Shown here: positions 11,595 through 21,915 of the stretch, piece after piece | Layout of the letters: each line of letters begins with the position of its first letter | Position numbering within the stretch: position 1 is the first letter of the stretch | Assembly: GCA_012064385.1 (NCBI GenBank) | Contig: QRDG01000623.1 | Location: 124,001-188,000, forward strand | DNA: 64,000 bases | Direction of reading: 5' to 3' | Source of the DNA: Puccinellia tenuiflora | Taxonomy: Eukaryota; Streptophyta; Magnoliopsida; Poales; Poaceae | Notes under the pieces: generated by a model | What the model was told of the DNA's origin: nothing | Seen by the model: the letters and a program-made list of their open reading frames with translations, nothing else | Databases searched by the model: none | Made by a program: the position numbers and the translations under genes

Positions 11595-13065
11595 TGATGC
11601 ATGTAAAATGCATACATGAACTTTGCATTATAATTCTCATATTTCAATCATATTTGCATCATATAAGGGTTATATCATTGTTTTATAATGATTTTGGGGA
11701 TAATTCACAGTTTCCCCATTTATTTGGAATTAACCCTGCACTGGCAGAAAACCCTATTTTCTATATTTTGATGTTTCAGGGACCCAAACGACGTCCAAAC
11801 GAGCTGAAAATTTACGGGGATCATTATTTTGGAAGGAGGAAGACCTAGGAGTGAAAGAAGCAAACGAACGGAGGCCAGAGGGCCAAAATAGGGGGCCCCA
11901 CGCGGCTACAGTACTAGGCCGCGTGGGCCCACCTATTTCTGCCCTCGTGGCCCCGTTTTCGTCGATCCTTCGCCCTGAAGCATCCTCGTGACCTAAAAAC
12001 GCCTATATAAAAGGTCCCCCAATGTTTTCCAGAGGGAGGCGGCGGAGAAACACAAAACCAGAAACAGAGAGGCAGAAGGCTGCCGCCAGAGAAGATCGGA
12101 GGGGGGAAATGCTGCCGGAATCCACCTCTGGAGGGCTCCACCCCCTCAGGCGTGTTCATCATCAACTTCTACTGCAAGATCATCTCATCTCCACCATCTC
12201 CATGATGAGGAGGGAGTAGTCCCTCATCGGGGCTGAGGGCTCATGCCGGTAGCTATGTGGTTTATCTCTCTCTCCCATGGTGTGATCTTTATGTGATCAT
12301 GAGCTTTGTAATCTAGTTGAATCCATAGATGGTACTCTTCTTTATCTTATGAATTATGCTACTCAAGTGGTTTTATTGATGTGATTGCCGGAGTCACCTT
12401 TGTCCCATGGTGTGAAGTTGACAGTGCGTGCACCGTGTGTGGCTCTTAGGTTAAAGATTACATGAATACTTATCATGAGTTATTATTTGTGTTGGGTGTC
12501 TCTATGATATTGTGGTGTTTGTTAGTACTATCTTTGGATGCGAATAGTGACCGCATGAAGTGTCCATAGATATGGAATACGAACTTTAAGGTGTGCTTTT
12601 TGTAGCCCTACATAATGGATTGGTGTTCTTTATCCAACCATAAATTAATTCAGAGTAGCATAATGAGGAGGAATTATCTATGTATTCAATTATATTATTA
12701 TTGTTGAGAGTGTCCACTAGTGAAAGCATGATCCCTAGGCCTTATTTCCAAAGCATCGTTTACACCTTTGTCTTGTCCTCTTGCATTAAAGAGGATTGGG
12801 ACACTTTCACACCCTTGTTCCCTTGTCTTGTCCTCTTGCATTAAAGAGGATTGGGATACTTTCACACTCCTGTTTTGTTACATCAAACTTCCATCCATTA
12901 AATCAACCACCTTGTTCTATAAACTTGTTTAGTGCATAATCAACTAAAACTTGTGACACTTTAGTTGTAGGGAATAGATAACTTTTCCTTCTTGCTCCTG
13001 CGGATCGATACCTTACTTCCACATTGAATTGTGCTACAGTGAGTCCTTGCTCTTGGGGATTATCA
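11595..13065 (+). repeat. Element B 3' LTR
   Basis: Intact 1471-bp LTR, TGATGCATG to GGGGATTATCA, with a TATA box at 12003-12014. It is followed by GGCCTC, the same six bases that precede the 5' LTR. Confidence 0.92.
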
Positions 13066-13622
13066 GGCCTCCTCCCATGCCAAGGAGGAGGAGTGATGAC
13101 GATGATGATGATTTCCCCCTTCTCCGGAGCTCCGGAGCAGCAAGATCTGATCCCCCTCGGAGGGAATCAGGAGTTTCGCCGCCGCCTCCTCGGATGGACT
13201 TGGAAAAATTAGGGCGTCCCTTTTTTGGCGAGACGATGATGTGCTAAAATGCCCCGAGCGAGGAGGTGCCCGAGGCTCCAGATGGTGGGCGCCACGCGGC
13301 CAAAGAATCTGGCCACGTGGGCCCCTTCTTTTGGGCCTCGTGGCTCTTCTCGCTTAGTTCTTCTTCCCTCTGTTGTTCTCCCGATGAAAAACCAGCTGTG
13401 CAATTTTCCTTTTTCCATTTGGGTCCCTGTAGCTCCTGAAACATTAAAAACAAGAAAAAGGAGGTTTTCCGCCTCCCAGAAATTAAATACCAAAAATAGG
13501 GACTTTGTATGAAAGTCCCATAAATCATCTAAAACATACAAAAACAATGATATAACAATGCCAATAACATTCTAATATGATGATATAAGATGTATAAATG
13601 ATGATATAAAATGCACGTATCA

Positions 13623-14220
13623 GACACCGAGTGAGTTGTATGTCTTGTTGTGAGCGTTACCATCGTCTAGTAGTCTCGGCTCGTGCAAAAAATTTATTAA
13701 AAAAAAACGAGTCGAGGTCCTACAATCGTAGTCTTGCAAGCTCCAAAAGATCAAAAGTGTTGGAAGAGAGTGAGTGCGCACTTGTGCAAATCGGGTACCC
13801 TTCAAAGCAATAGAGCTAGTTGTCCTTCGAGCGGTGGTATGACTCGAGCATAGTCTTCGTTAGGCCCTCTTGGCTCACCCCTATAGTCGCATCACCCACA
13901 TCTATCTACACGTGTGTGTTCCTTTGTCGGTTTGTGTGGTTGGTTCCTTTCGTTTTGGATCATTGTGGTTATCTTCTACCTTTAACAATATCCTTTTCGT
14001 TGGTTGTTCCATTTGCTTTGCCACTTTCCCTACCGAGCTCCTCATAAGTGTGTGTGTTGGTGATTTACTCTTGGATCGCTTCTTGCAATACGCTTTACCC
14101 TTGCGACGTGACTTCTCACTCACCAAGGACCAAAAGGCTCAATACTATCTTCTAAGGTAAGAGACGGTCGGGTTTCATCTTCACTAACCACCATATACAC
14201 GAGACTCTTTTGTCGTCACC
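13623..14220 (+). other. Element C leader between the insertion point of A and gag
   Basis: About 600 bp without a supported gene. It is probably the untranslated leader of C since it runs straight into the gag ATG at 14221. PBS and LTR are not visible. Small ORFs at 13820-14160 show no domain. Confidence 0.5.
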
Positions 14221-15861
14221 ATGTCTAGGGAAATGGAACAAGGAGAAGGCTCGGGAAGTGACCCAATCTATGCCACGCAAACTCAACATTTAGCACTACA
14301 ACGTGGCACTCGTGAGGCATTGGGCCGACTTGAAGAACAGATGGACGCCAAGCTAACAAACCTTGAGGAGCGTCTCGACAACAACTTCGAGGCTCTTAGG
14401 ATGGAAATTGCTCGGATGGGTCGTCGAAATCGACATTCCTCATCGTCAAGTGCAAGCGGGTTTGGATCTTCTGCAAGCTCAAGGTCCCGCCGCCATGACC
14501 CACACAACCATAACGTGGACGACACTCATGCTCTCCATAGTCATAGTGGTGGTTCTTCACATCGAAGCCGACACGCTCACAATGATGATATCATACCCCG
14601 TCCACAACATCGTGATCATCACCAACGCCGCGAGGAATTCGACCCACCTCCACATCGCCAAGCTCGTGATCCCTCTCCTCGCCGCAATGAAGACGCCGTT
14701 TCACAAGGACGTCACACTCGAGATCCATCTCCAAAAAACCATGAGGATGCCGCCTCTCAACAATGACAACCTCGAGCAAGGTCTCCACCGCGGCCCCGTG
14801 ATAGGCGACACCATCCGGCGCACAACCAAAATGGACGTCAAGAGCGCCATGTGGAGGAACGCCATGATCATCATGCGCAAGGAAACCTGCACCAACATGT
14901 CGAGCATGCCAACTCAAACCACATTGTGAATCAAGCGGAACTTGAGCGCCAAAGGAGTCATCATGATGAGGAATTGGAGAGCCAAAGACGTGAAGCTAAC
15001 ATCCACCAAAACCGTTCATCGCGATATTAGTCATGAAAGTGTGCGACACCACCGCCCATACTTCAATGCGGAAGAAGGTTCGGGAAGGTCAAATTCAACA
15101 TGCCCAAGTTCTCCAGAACAAATGACCCCGAAGCGTACCTCTCTTGGGCTCACAAGGTGGACAAGATCTTCCGCCTTCACAACTACCCTGAAGACAAGAT
15201 GATAGCTATGGCATCACTTGAGTTCGAGGACTACACGCTCCTTTGGTGGGAACAAGTACAAATAATTCGCGAGGAGAACGGTGATGCGCCTATTGATTCT
15301 TGGGAAGACATGAAGCGGGAGATGCGAGCACGCTTTGTACCACTACACTATGCACGCGACCTCTTCAAGAAGCTACAAGAAATCAAGCAAGGCATCAAGT
15401 CCGTCGACGAGTACTTCAAAGAAATGGAAACATCCATGATGCGTGCAAGTGTAGAAGAATCCGAAGAGCAAACAATGGCACACTTCATGAACGGCCTCAA
15501 CTACCCCATCAAGAGGATCGTCGAGTTCCAACCTTACACTTCTCTCGTGGAGCTAGTACACCAAGCCACCAAGGCGTAGCGCCAAGTAGCGGATGACATC
15601 AAATATAACAAGACCAAGGCCTACTTTGCCACCAAGCCGACAACATCCACTCAATCGGCAACAACACAAGCTCCACACGCTAACTCAAGACCTACCGCAA
15701 GACCGTCAAGTGCTTCTAGTCGACCCTCGACTTCTACCTTCAAGAAACCTGCACCATCTATGAAATCCTCTCAAGCTTCAACGGGCAAGTCAAGTGACAT
15801 CACATGCTTCAAGTGTGGAGGCCTTGGACACAAGTAATTTGAGTGCACCAATAAGAGAGTC
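14221..15861 (+). pseudogene. Element C: gag with zinc knuckle (stop codons)
   Basis: Start MSREMEQGEGSG at 14221. One frame covers a coiled-coil-like N-terminus (LGRLEEQMDAKL), a basic Ser/Arg/His-rich stretch, the retrotransposon gag core (15100-15579, with LLWWEQVQ, MRARFVPLHYARD and MAHFMNGLNYPIK) and a CCHC knuckle CFKCGGLGHK-stop-FEC at about 15807-15846. In-frame stops stand at 14764 (TGA), 15028 (TAG), 15034 (TGA), 15577 (TAG) and 15835 (TAA, inside the knuckle), so no full gag can be made. Most could come from single C-to-T changes, as expected of an old methylated copy. Confidence 0.8.
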
Positions 15862-16614
15862 ATGATAGCCAATGATAATGGCGGATGGGACTCCATGAGT
15901 GAGGATGAATATGAAGCAATGGTTCAAGTAGCTACACTACACCATGAGAATGAAGAACAAGATACCCAATATTGCAACGGCGACACCCTTCCATCACTTG
16001 TTGTCACAAGGGTCTTGACCACCAACATGCATGAAGATGAAGACCAAAGATGCAATTTGTTCCAAACAAGAGCCGGCATCATGGGAAAGTCCATCAAGGT
16101 CATCATCGATGGGAGGAGTTGCCACAACCTCACAAGCGAAGAAATGTGCGACAAACTCAACTTGCATCGCACCAATCATCCCCATCCATATCATGTACAA
16201 TGGCTAAGCAACGCCGGGAGCGTCAAGATTCATCAAAAGGTCAAGGTATCTTTCAAGATTGGCCCCTATGAGGATACGGTTGAGTGTGACGTTGCTCCCA
16301 TGACGGTTTGCCACCTCCTTCTTGGACGACCATGGAAATTCGACAAGGGCGCCATGCATGATGGACGTACAAATCAATATAGCTTCAAGTGGGATAATAA
16401 GAACTTCGTCCTTCGCCCCATGACACCAAGTCAAGTTATTGCCGACAACGCCAAGACCATCGCAAGGACTCAACAAGCAAAACCTTCTAGTGAGATGAGT
16501 GGTCAGAGAGAGAACCACCTTCACGCGAGTGAGAGCCACAAGCCAAATATGAGTGGAAAAAATGAAGATGGTTACCCATGGAGTAGTTTTGTTAGCCACC
16601 AAAAAGTGAGATGA
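15862..16614 (+). pseudogene. Element C: protease domain
   Basis: This is in the same frame as gag. It contains the retropepsin-like strand VIIDGRSCHNL (usual form IDGGSCHNL, so the flap-side Gly is replaced by Arg) and the downstream CHLLLGRPWKFD block typical of Gypsy proteases. The frame ends at 16614 and the RT domain resumes in another frame from 16611, so a frameshift separates them. Confidence 0.7.
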
Positions 16615-17962
16615 GGGAAGTGAGAGCAAACCCATCCATTCTCCACTTTGTGCTCTTGTGCAAAGGAGATGGGAAAGACACTAACGACCTAACCCATGTT
16701 CCTCCTTCAATGATGTCTCTTTTGCAGGAATTCGGTGACGTCTTTCCGGATGAGCTTCCTCCCGGACTTCCTCCTCTACGTGGGATTGAGCATCGCATCG
16801 ACCTCATTCCCGGTGCCCCTCTTCCCAATAGAGCACCATACCGCACCAACCCCGAGGAGACAAAAGAGATTGAGCGCCATATTCAAGACCTCCTCGCCAA
16901 GGGACATGTGCATGAAAGCTTGAGTCCGTGCGCCGTACCGGTCATCCTCATCCCTAAGCAAGATGAAACTTTGCACATGTGCATGGATTGCCGTCCCATC
17001 AACAATATCACGGTGAGGTATCGACATCCCATTCCCCGCCTTGATGACATGTTAGATGAGCTTAGTGGTGCCACTATTTTCTCCAAGATCGATTTGAAAG
17101 TGGCTACCACCAAATTCGTATGCATGAAGGAGATGAATGGAAAATGTCTTTCAAAACTAAACTTAGTATTTATGAATGCCTTGTGATGTCCTTTGGCCTT
17201 TCCAATACTCCTTCCACTTTTATGCGTCTTATGAATCACGTCTTGCGTACCTTCATTGGCAAGTTCGTGGTTGTTTACTTTGATGACATCCTTGTTTATA
17301 GCAAATCTTTGCATGAACATGTCAACCATGTGAAACAAGTTTTGTTGGCCCTTCGTGATGCTTTGCTTTTTGCCAACCTCAAGAAATGCACCTTTTGCAC
17401 CGACAAGCTTGTGTTTTTGGGTTATGTGGTTTCTTCCAAAGGGATTGAAGTTGACACCTCTAAGATTGAGGCAATCACAAATTGGCCACCGCCAACTAAT
17501 CTTGCTCAACTTCGTAGCGCCCTTGGCCTCTTTGGGTTTTACCGTCGATTTGTGAAAGATTTTATCACAATTGCTTGCCCTCTAAATGAGCTTACCAAAA
17601 AGAATGTACCCTTCATTTGGGGCAATACTCAAGAATCGGCTTTCAATGAACTCAATAAGAGATTGACCGAAGCTCCTTTACTTGCTTTGTCGGATTTCTC
17701 GAAAACTTTCAAACTTGAATGTGATGCTAGTGGCCTTGGCATCGGTGGCGTCCTCATGCAATGTGGACGTCCCGTAGCCTACTATAGCGAGATACTAGAT
17801 GGTGCTCGCCTAAACTACCCAATTTACGACAAGGAATTATATGCCTTAGTCCGTGTTTTGGAAGTTTGGCAACACTACCTTCGGCCAAAAGAGTTTGTTA
17901 TCCATTCCGATCACGAATCCTTGAAATATTTGAAAACCCAATCCAATTTGAACATAAGGCAT
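16611..17962 (+). pseudogene. Element C: reverse transcriptase and RNase H (two frames)
   Basis: 16611-17100 encodes the RT fingers (PPGLPPLRGIEHRIDL, then a CMDCRPINNITV block and SKIDLK). A frameshift near 17105 destroys the SGYHQIR segment. 17120 onward resumes in another frame with MSFGLSN, the catalytic YFDDILVYS, the thumb ([13 protein letters not shown]) and RNase H ([16 protein letters not shown]). The frame is cut after NIRH by solo LTR D and continues after it with AKWVEF at 19570. Both catalytic aspartates of YxDD are kept, but the frameshift makes the copy inactive. Confidence 0.85.
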
Positions 17963-19564
17963 TCATACGTGTCAAACGTATCTATAATTTTTGATTGATC
18001 CATGCTAGTTTTGTGATGTTGTCACATGTTTTTATTATCATATTAACCATTTTTATGCATTTTGTCGGACTAACCTATTGACAAGATGCCCAGTGCCAGT
18101 TTCCTGTTTTTGCGGTTTTTTGTATTTCAGAAAATCCACCACAGGAAATATCGTCGGATTGAGCTCAAAATTTACGGAGATTTTTTATGCGACGGAAGAC
18201 ACCAGAAGACCAAAGGGCAGCCCTGGGGGCCACCCACAGGGCAGGGATGGCCTCCTGCCACGGCCCCCCTTGGCCCACGGGTGGGACCCGCCCCTGCTCC
18301 TGGTGGGTCCCCTCAGCCCGCTCCGACGCCTATAAAATCCCTAGAACCCTAAAAACGATGGGGCAGCCATTATTTTCTAAAAAAGTCATCCCGAGGCGCC
18401 GTCAACTCAAACCCTAGTTTGGGGGTGATTCTGAAGCAGATCCCGGCACTTTGTCAGAGGGGAGATCGATCCCGGAGGGCTCTTCATCGCCATGCCTTCC
18501 TCTGGGATGATTTGTGAGTAGTCCCACCTTGGACCTTTGGTCCATGGCAGTAGCTAGATGGTAGTCTCTCTCTCTTGTGTTTCATGTCTTATGATCTTTT
18601 GAGCTGCCTAACATGATCAAGATCGATTATTGTAAAGCTATGTGATGTGTTTGCTGGGATCCGATGGATTATAAAGTTATGATCAGATTGTGCATGATTC
18701 TTATATGTTGATTTATGTTCTTGCATGCTCTCCGATGTGCGTAGTTACTTTGGCCAAGTGATTGTGTGTATCTCCAAGAGAGAGTATTTACGCTAGATAG
18801 TGGGTTCATGCCCCCTTTTGTTCCTGGGCACGAGTGACAGAAACGTCTAAGGGCGAGGGTGTGCTGTTGCTACTAAGGGTAAAACTGCGGTGTTAAAGTC
18901 TATTTTGATATTTAATATTGCTTACTTCATGCGGTTTACTTAATGCAAATGTCTGTTGCTTGCAACTTAATACCGATGGGTGACAGGCTGGATAGCGATC
19001 ACACGGTGGACTTTTTAGACAAAGATGCAGTTGGAATCAACGGTCTTTGTTCATTGTCGTGATGCCTACTTAAATATTATCATGTTCGCTCTGTCATAGC
19101 TAGATTAAATTTATGTTATAATCTTGTCAATTGCCCAGCTGTAATTTGTTTACCCATCATATGAATGTTCTATTTACTCGAGAGACTCCACTAGTGAACC
19201 CATGGCCCCCAATCCATCTTTTTACATTGATTGCAACCTTTATTCATCACTTTTCACCATCATTACTCCTCTGGTCCATTTTCATAATTCATCTATTTCA
19301 CTATACAATTAACCGCTTTGTTTTCTGCGAGACCGGAAAGATTGACAACCTTTCCGCCGTTGGGGGCAAAGTATTTTGGTTGAGTGTGTGCAGGTCCACG
19401 TCTGTTGAAGATTAAGCTCCAGAGATCTTCAACATTCACTTTGTTGTTGATTTCAAGGTCCTACTGGTTCGATAAACCTCGGTTCGTTATCGAGGGAAAA
19501 CTGCTGCTTGCTACATCTCCGCCTTCGCTTGGGGCACCACCCAACTCTTCATCAGTAGCAATCA
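17963..19564 (+). mobile_element. Solo LTR D (Athila-type, same family as G LTR)
   Basis: A 1602-bp LTR begins TCATACGTGTCAAACG (degenerate TGATACGTCTCAAACG) and ends GTAGCAATCA, flanked by GGCAT at 17958-17962 and 19565-19569. Its length equals that of the G 5' LTR (42075-43676), which it matches in the opposite orientation. Removing it with one GGCAT restores an uninterrupted codon run in C RNase H. ORFs inside, such as 18078-18352 and 19131-19415, are not genes. Confidence 0.92.
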
Positions 19565-20426
19565 GGCATGCAAAATGGGTGGAATTCATTGAGTCTTTTC
19601 CCTATGTTGTGAAATACAAGAAAGGAAAGGACAATATAGTCGCGGATGCTCTTTCCCGCAAGATGATTTTACTTGCCAAACTTGAAATCAATGTTTTAGG
19701 CCTTGATGAGATTAAGGATCTCTATGCCTCCGACCCTACTTTTGGTCCAATTTTTGCCAAGTGCTAATGTGACAAAGGTTTCGATGATTTCTATTTGCAC
19801 AAGGGTTTCTTGTTTAAAGCTAACAAACTGTGTATCCCCGAGTCTTCGCTTCGCTTGTTGCTTTTGAAGGAATCACATGGAGGCGGCCTCATGGGATATT
19901 TCGGACGGGACAAGACCTATGCCATGCTCTCAACACATTACTATTGGCCACGAATGAAGCAGGACGTGGAACGCCTTGTGCTTCGATGCCCAACATGTCT
20001 CAAAGCTAAGTCTACGTCCAACCCTCATTGTCTTTATATTCCACTTCCCATTCCATATGCTCCATGGACCGACATTAGCATGGACTTTGTGTTAGGGTTA
20101 CCACGAACAAAAAATGGCAAAGATTCCATATTTTTTGTTGTTGATCATTTCTCTAAAATGGCACATTTCATTCCTTGCAACAAGACAAATGATGCTTCAC
20201 ATATTGCAACTTTGTTCTTTAGGGAAATCGTTCGTCTACATGGAGTGTCGAAGAACATTGTTTTGGACCGAGATGTCAAGTTCACAAGCTACTTTTGGAA
20301 GGCATTGATGGCCAATCTAGGAGTCAAGCTCCTCTTCTCCACCGCTTACCACCCACAAACCGATGGCCAAACCGAGGTGGTGAATCGAAGCCTATCAACT
20401 CTCCTCCATGCCTTAATCAAGCCAAG
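19565..20426 (+). pseudogene. Element C: RNase H tail and integrase (truncated)
   Basis: 19570-19764 ends RNase H ([15 protein letters not shown]). After an in-frame TAA at 19765 the same frame runs from about 19795 to 20429 through the integrase zinc-binding region ([13 protein letters not shown]...CPTCLKAK) and the catalytic core, with acidic residues visible in [10 protein letters not shown] and [10 protein letters not shown] and the third in [12 protein letters not shown]. It stops at 20426 where the sequence changes to an Athila LTR, so the C-terminal domain, PPT and 3' LTR are missing. Confidence 0.8.
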
Positions 20427-21016
20427 TTAGTACTATCTTTGGATGCGGATAGTGACAACATGAAGTGTCCATAGATGCGGAATACAAACTTTAAGGTGTG
20501 CTTCTCGTAGCCCTACGCAATTCTCATCCTATTTGATCCACAAAAGAATGATCTCCGAGTAACGTCTACCATGCATGTGTTTTTGTGGGAACTATCATGT
20601 GTTTAAATATGTTAATGATGTTGAGAGTAGTCACTAGTGAAAGTATGAAGCCTAGGCCTTGTTTCCAAGCATTGATACACCGTTTTTAGTCACTTTTGTC
20701 ACTTGTTTGCTTGCTGCCATTTTTATTACAGAATTACAAAATCACCCTTTACCATCCATATCACTTGCATTTTACCATCTCTTCGCCGAACTAGTGCACC
20801 TATACAACTGACAATTGTATTAGGTGTGTTGGGGACACAAGAGACTTCTTGTATCTTAATTGCAGGGTTGCCTGAGAGGGATATATTTGACCTCTACCTC
20901 CCTGAGTTCGATAAACCTTGGGTTACTCACTTAAGGGAAAATTATCGCTGTCCTACAAACCTCTGCGCTTGGAGGCCCAACAAGTCTACAAGAATAGAAG
21001 CGTGTAGTAGACATCA
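20427..21016 (+). repeat. Element F 5' LTR, 3' portion only
   Basis: Starts mid-LTR with TTAGTACTATCTTTGGATGC, which aligns with the B LTR (12524 onward), and ends GTAGACATCA at 21016, ten bases before the PBS. The promoter half is missing. Confidence 0.75.
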
Positions 21017-21026
21017 AGATCTTTTC

Positions 21027-21044
21027 TGGCGCCGTTGCCGGGGA
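21027..21044 (+). other. Element F primer-binding site (tRNA-Asp)
   Basis: TGGCGCCGTTGCCGGGGA, exact complement of the plant tRNA-Asp 3' end, 10 bases after the LTR end. Confidence 0.85.
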
Positions 21045-21188
21045 GGAAAGGTAAGCGGTACTCACTCTCCCTTCAACAAAGCTAATTTCTAATATCGTTG
21101 TTGAGAAGGTGTGTGCTTGAAGGTATCTTCTTTAGATCTTGCAATTAAATCTTTTTGTTTCTTGTTTTTATTTCACTAGTTCGGTTTA

Positions 21189-21915
21189 ATGGAAAACAAC
21201 AAAAGAATTAGAGAGCTTTATAAAATTTATATTGAAATTTGTCATTATGCTTTTGAAGAGAAAATTAAAAAACCTATGGAACTTTATTTGCATAACAATC
21301 ATGCTAGTAGCAATGTTATTAGTATGATTTCTTTGAATGCCATTATTGCTAATGCTATGGAAAATTGCATACTTGGGGATGCCGGTTTTGATGAAGGAGG
21401 AAATTTGCTTTGATGATACTATGCCTCCTATATATGATGATTATAATGATAAATGTGATATTTTCAGTCCACCTACTATTAAGGAAAAAGTTTATTATGA
21501 TTATGATATGCCTCCTATTTATGATGATTACAATGATGGTTATGATAATTTTACTCCCACTATTACTAATGAGAAGGATTTTGCTTATGTGGAGAGTAAT
21601 AATACTTTTATGCATGTGGATCATGATAAGAATGCTTTATGTGAGACTTATATTGTGGATTTTATTCATGATGCTACTGAAAGTTATTATGATAGAGGGA
21701 AACATGGTTATGTAAATTCTCATCTTATGAAGTTTCCCATATTTATGTTGAAGGTTTTAATGTTGCATTTGCTTTGCCTTCCTATGCTAGTAGATTTATG
21801 CTCCAATGATTTATTTTCTTATAAGATTGCAATTCATAGGAAGTGGGTTAGAGTTAAATGTGTTTTATATTGCTTCTTGATGCTCTCTTTTGTGTTCCAA
21901 CTCTTATTCTTATGA
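21189..21915 (+). pseudogene. Element F: accessory ORF homologous to that of B (frameshifted)
   Basis: The first frame, 21189-21413, starts MENNKRIRELYK; a second frame carries on to 21915. Shared with element B are the MEN start, EKDFAYVE, RGKH, and a hydrophobic C-terminal block (FPIFMLKVLM, then DLFSYKI, HRKWV). The middle contains a tandem duplication in which MPPIYDDYND occurs twice, about 25 residues apart. The frame change near 21370-21410 inactivates this copy. The function is unknown; a membrane-associated role is only suggested by the C-terminal hydrophobicity. Confidence 0.65.

Larger units (their letters stand above)
4744..13065 (+). mobile_element. Element B: complete Athila-type retrotransposon, apparently non-autonomous
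   Basis: Two LTRs (4744-7220, containing solo LTR J, and 11595-13065) begin TGATGCATG and end ATTATCA. Without J the 5' LTR is 1469 bp and the 3' LTR is 1471 bp. The direct repeat GGCCTC flanks the element at 4738-4743 and 13066-13071; six bases are shared, so the exact 5-bp target duplication is ambiguous. The internal region of about 4.4 kb has a tRNA-Asp-type PBS, one ORF (7392-8669), a long non-coding 3' part and a PPT. No gag, protease, RT or integrase frame is present, so mobility would depend on proteins from a related element. Confidence 0.9.
1886..13622 (-). mobile_element. Element A: Athila-lineage Gypsy retrotransposon, 5' portion, split by B
   Basis: Read on the minus strand, this is a 5' LTR (13622 down to 3779, interrupted by element B), a tRNA-Asp PBS, a gag gene and a protease-like region. 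The copy is cut at 1886 by the LTR to its left, so pol, PPT and 3' LTR are not seen. The LTR starts TGATACGTGC and ends AGTCATCA. The flank to its right (GACAC, 13623-13627) would be the target duplication, but its partner is outside the window. A sits inside the leader of element C. Confidence 0.8.
3779..13622 (-). repeat. Element A 5' LTR, split into 3779-4743 and 13072-13622
   Basis: The two pieces add up to about 1516 bp once element B and one copy of its target duplication are removed. On the minus strand the LTR begins TGATACGTGC at 13622 and ends AGTCATCA at 3779. Short ORFs inside (for example 13209-13547) have no domain support. Confidence 0.8.
13623..20426 (+). mobile_element. Element C: decayed Gypsy (chromovirus-like) retrotransposon, truncated at both visible ends
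   Basis: Plus-strand order is leader, gag, CCHC knuckle, protease, RT, RNase H, integrase, the Ty3/Gypsy order. Its 5' LTR lies left of element A, outside the window. Its 3' end stops abruptly at 20426 within the integrase, where element F begins. Several stop codons and frameshifts and the solo LTR D inside RNase H show it is the oldest Gypsy copy here. The gag and integrase wording resembles CRM/Tekay-type chromoviruses; no chromodomain can be checked because the C-terminus is missing. Confidence 0.8.

Noticed and set aside
18078..18417. Overlapping ORFs repeated at 24916-25164 and 43305-43586
   Set aside because: They are the same LTR segment in solo LTR D and both G LTRs; repetition reflects the LTR family.
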